A DNA stretch of 64,000 bases, taken from Amycolatopsis jejuensis. GTDB lineage: Bacteria; Actinomycetota; Actinomycetes; Mycobacteriales; Pseudonocardiaceae. Position numbers and translations under genes: made by a program. Below are positions 63,221 to 64,000 of the stretch, in pieces; position 1 is the stretch's first letter; each line of letters opens with the position of its first letter. The stretch spans positions 1 through 64,000 of the forward strand of contig NZ_JNYZ01000036.1 in NCBI RefSeq assembly GCF_000717335.1, read 5' to 3'. Under the pieces are notes generated by a model that ran no database searches, was not told the DNA's origin, and saw only the letters and a program-made list of their open reading frames with translations.

Positions 63221-63718
63221 GTGGTGCTCTCCGGGCCGCGGATCCGCCTCCGGCCGCTCGAGCCGGGTGACCGGGCGCGGGTCCGGGAAATCCTTGCGGC
63301 GCCGGACGTTTCCCGCTGGTGGGGCGATCCGGACGAGGAGACCGACGACCTGCTGGTGGTCGAAGAAGGACACCAGGCTTACGCCATCGAGCTCGGCGGC
63401 GAGACCGTCGGCGTGATCCAGAGCTGGGAAGAGCTCGAACGGCGTTACCGGCACGCCGGGATCGACCTCGCGCTGCACCCGGACCACTACGGGCGAGGGC
63501 TGGGCGCGGAAGCGATCCGCGTGCTCGCCCGGCATCTGTTCGCGCAGGGACACCACCGGCTCACCATCGATCCGGCAGCGCACAACGCACGCGCCATCCA
63601 CGTGTACGAGAAGCTCGGCTTCCGCCGCGTCGGTTTGCTCCGTGCCTACGAACAGGCCCTCGACGGCACCTGGCACGACTGCCTGCTCCTCGATCTCCTC
63701 AACGGCGAGCTCAGCTGA
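63221..63718 (+). CDS. GNAT acetyltransferase, AAC(6')-like
   Basis: A 165-residue acetyltransferase. GPRIRLRPLEPGD opens the fold, DHYGRGLGAEAIRVLARHLF is the acetyl-CoA loop, and PAAHNARAIHVYEKLGFRRVG the C-terminal motif. It resembles the aminoglycoside 6'-N-acetyltransferase branch, but a resistance role cannot be assumed, as many relatives modify other amines. It starts four bases after ftsY and may be cotranscribed. Its 3' end overlaps the convergent IclR gene by eight bases. Confidence 0.85.
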   Translation: MVLSGPRIRLRPLEPGDRARVREILAAPDVSRWWGDPDEETDDLLVVEEGHQAYAIELGGETVGVIQSWEELERRYRHAGIDLALHPDHYGRGLGAEAIRVLARHLFAQGHHRLTIDPAAHNARAIHVYEKLGFRRVGLLRAYEQALDGTWHDCLLLDLLNGELS

Positions 63719-64000
63719 CCGGCAGCTGCTGTGCGAGCCGGTCCGCGATCTTCTGCACGACCGGCGCGATGTGGCTCACCGCGTCGGCGGTCAGGCGACC
63801 CGAAGGACCCGACACCGACACCGCAGCGGGTACCGGAGCACCGGGTACCGCAACGGCAATGCAGCGCACGCCCAGCTCCTGTTCCGCTTCGTCCAGCGCA
63901 TAGCCCTGACCGGCGATCTTCTTCAGCTCCGCGGCCAGCGCGTCCGGATCGGTGAAGGTGTGCTCGGTGTACGCAGGCATCCCCGTGCGCTCCAGCAGCG
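63711..64000 (-). CDS. IclR-family regulator, C-terminal fragment cut by the window end
   Basis: The last 96 or so codons of an IclR-type regulator, running off the right edge. The visible part is the end of the effector domain: GMPAYTEHTFTDPDALAAELK, then QGYALDEAEQELGVRCIAVAV and the closing helix VVQKIADRLAQQL. The DNA-binding half lies outside the window. An ATG at 63980 is internal, not a start. Confidence 0.88.
   Translation of the reverse strand, partial: LLERTGMPAYTEHTFTDPDALAAELKKIAGQGYALDEAEQELGVRCIAVAVPGAPVPAAVSVSGPSGRLTADAVSHIAPVVQKIADRLAQQLPVS

Overview
The window reads as one end of a contig from a high-GC actinobacterium, most likely an Amycolatopsis-like member of the Pseudonocardiaceae. 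The evidence is very high G+C, frequent GTG starts, ATGA/GTGA overlaps inside operons, a SigD/ShbA-type sigma factor, and an acylphosphatase-smc-ftsY core locus. This is inference from gene families, not from a marker gene. The first 51 bases are Illumina Nextera adapter, not genome.

Layout. 0-5 kb: GntR regulator, SigD-like sigma factor, GtrA-like membrane protein, DUF5709-like and cysteine-free HesB-like small proteins. 5-7.2 kb: glycerate kinase and hydroxyacid dehydrogenase (minus strand). 7.6-14.2 kb: beta-ketoadipate (protocatechuate) operon pcaIJF-HG-DC plus an IclR regulator, with a PcaR-like box in front. pcaB is missing and a repeat array lies between pcaG and pcaD. 14.2-24.8 kb: molybdenum-hydroxylase cluster (MocA-like, MoxR, VWA/CoxE, XdhC/CoxF, CoxS, CoxL, CoxM, CoxG). 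Its large subunit has the form II AYRGAGR active-site motif, so CO oxidation should not be assumed. 24.9-35 kb: diguanylate cyclase, flavin monooxygenase, a secreted discoidin-FN3-phosphoesterase with an MFS exporter and a TolB-like protein, a hydrolase with a double-palindrome operator, a LysR/amidohydrolase pair, and a small methyltransferase. 35-41.8 kb: divergent inositol-type sugar cluster (IolC, ABC importer, IolE-like; LacI, IolG) with two LacI-type operators. 42.7-44.6 kb: asparagine synthase. 44.9-52.8 kb: complete kdp potassium system with two extra micro-ORFs. 52.9-64 kb: PST-rich membrane protein, acylphosphatase, SMC, lipoprotein, SSS symporter and AnmK (minus strand), FtsY, GNAT, and a truncated IclR regulator.

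The most unusual non-genic structure is a set of intergenic tandem arrays, each with its own unit (10, 16, 24/48, 30, 55/110, about 84 bp). Several overlap or duplicate the 3' end and stop codon of the gene before them. There is also a dispersed hairpin of about 50 bp sitting just after stop codons, an in-frame palindrome TCCACWGTGGA in at least six genes, and an apparently orphan leader-peptide/attenuator at 15.9-16.1 kb. No rRNA, tRNA, CRISPR array, transposase or prophage gene was recognised.
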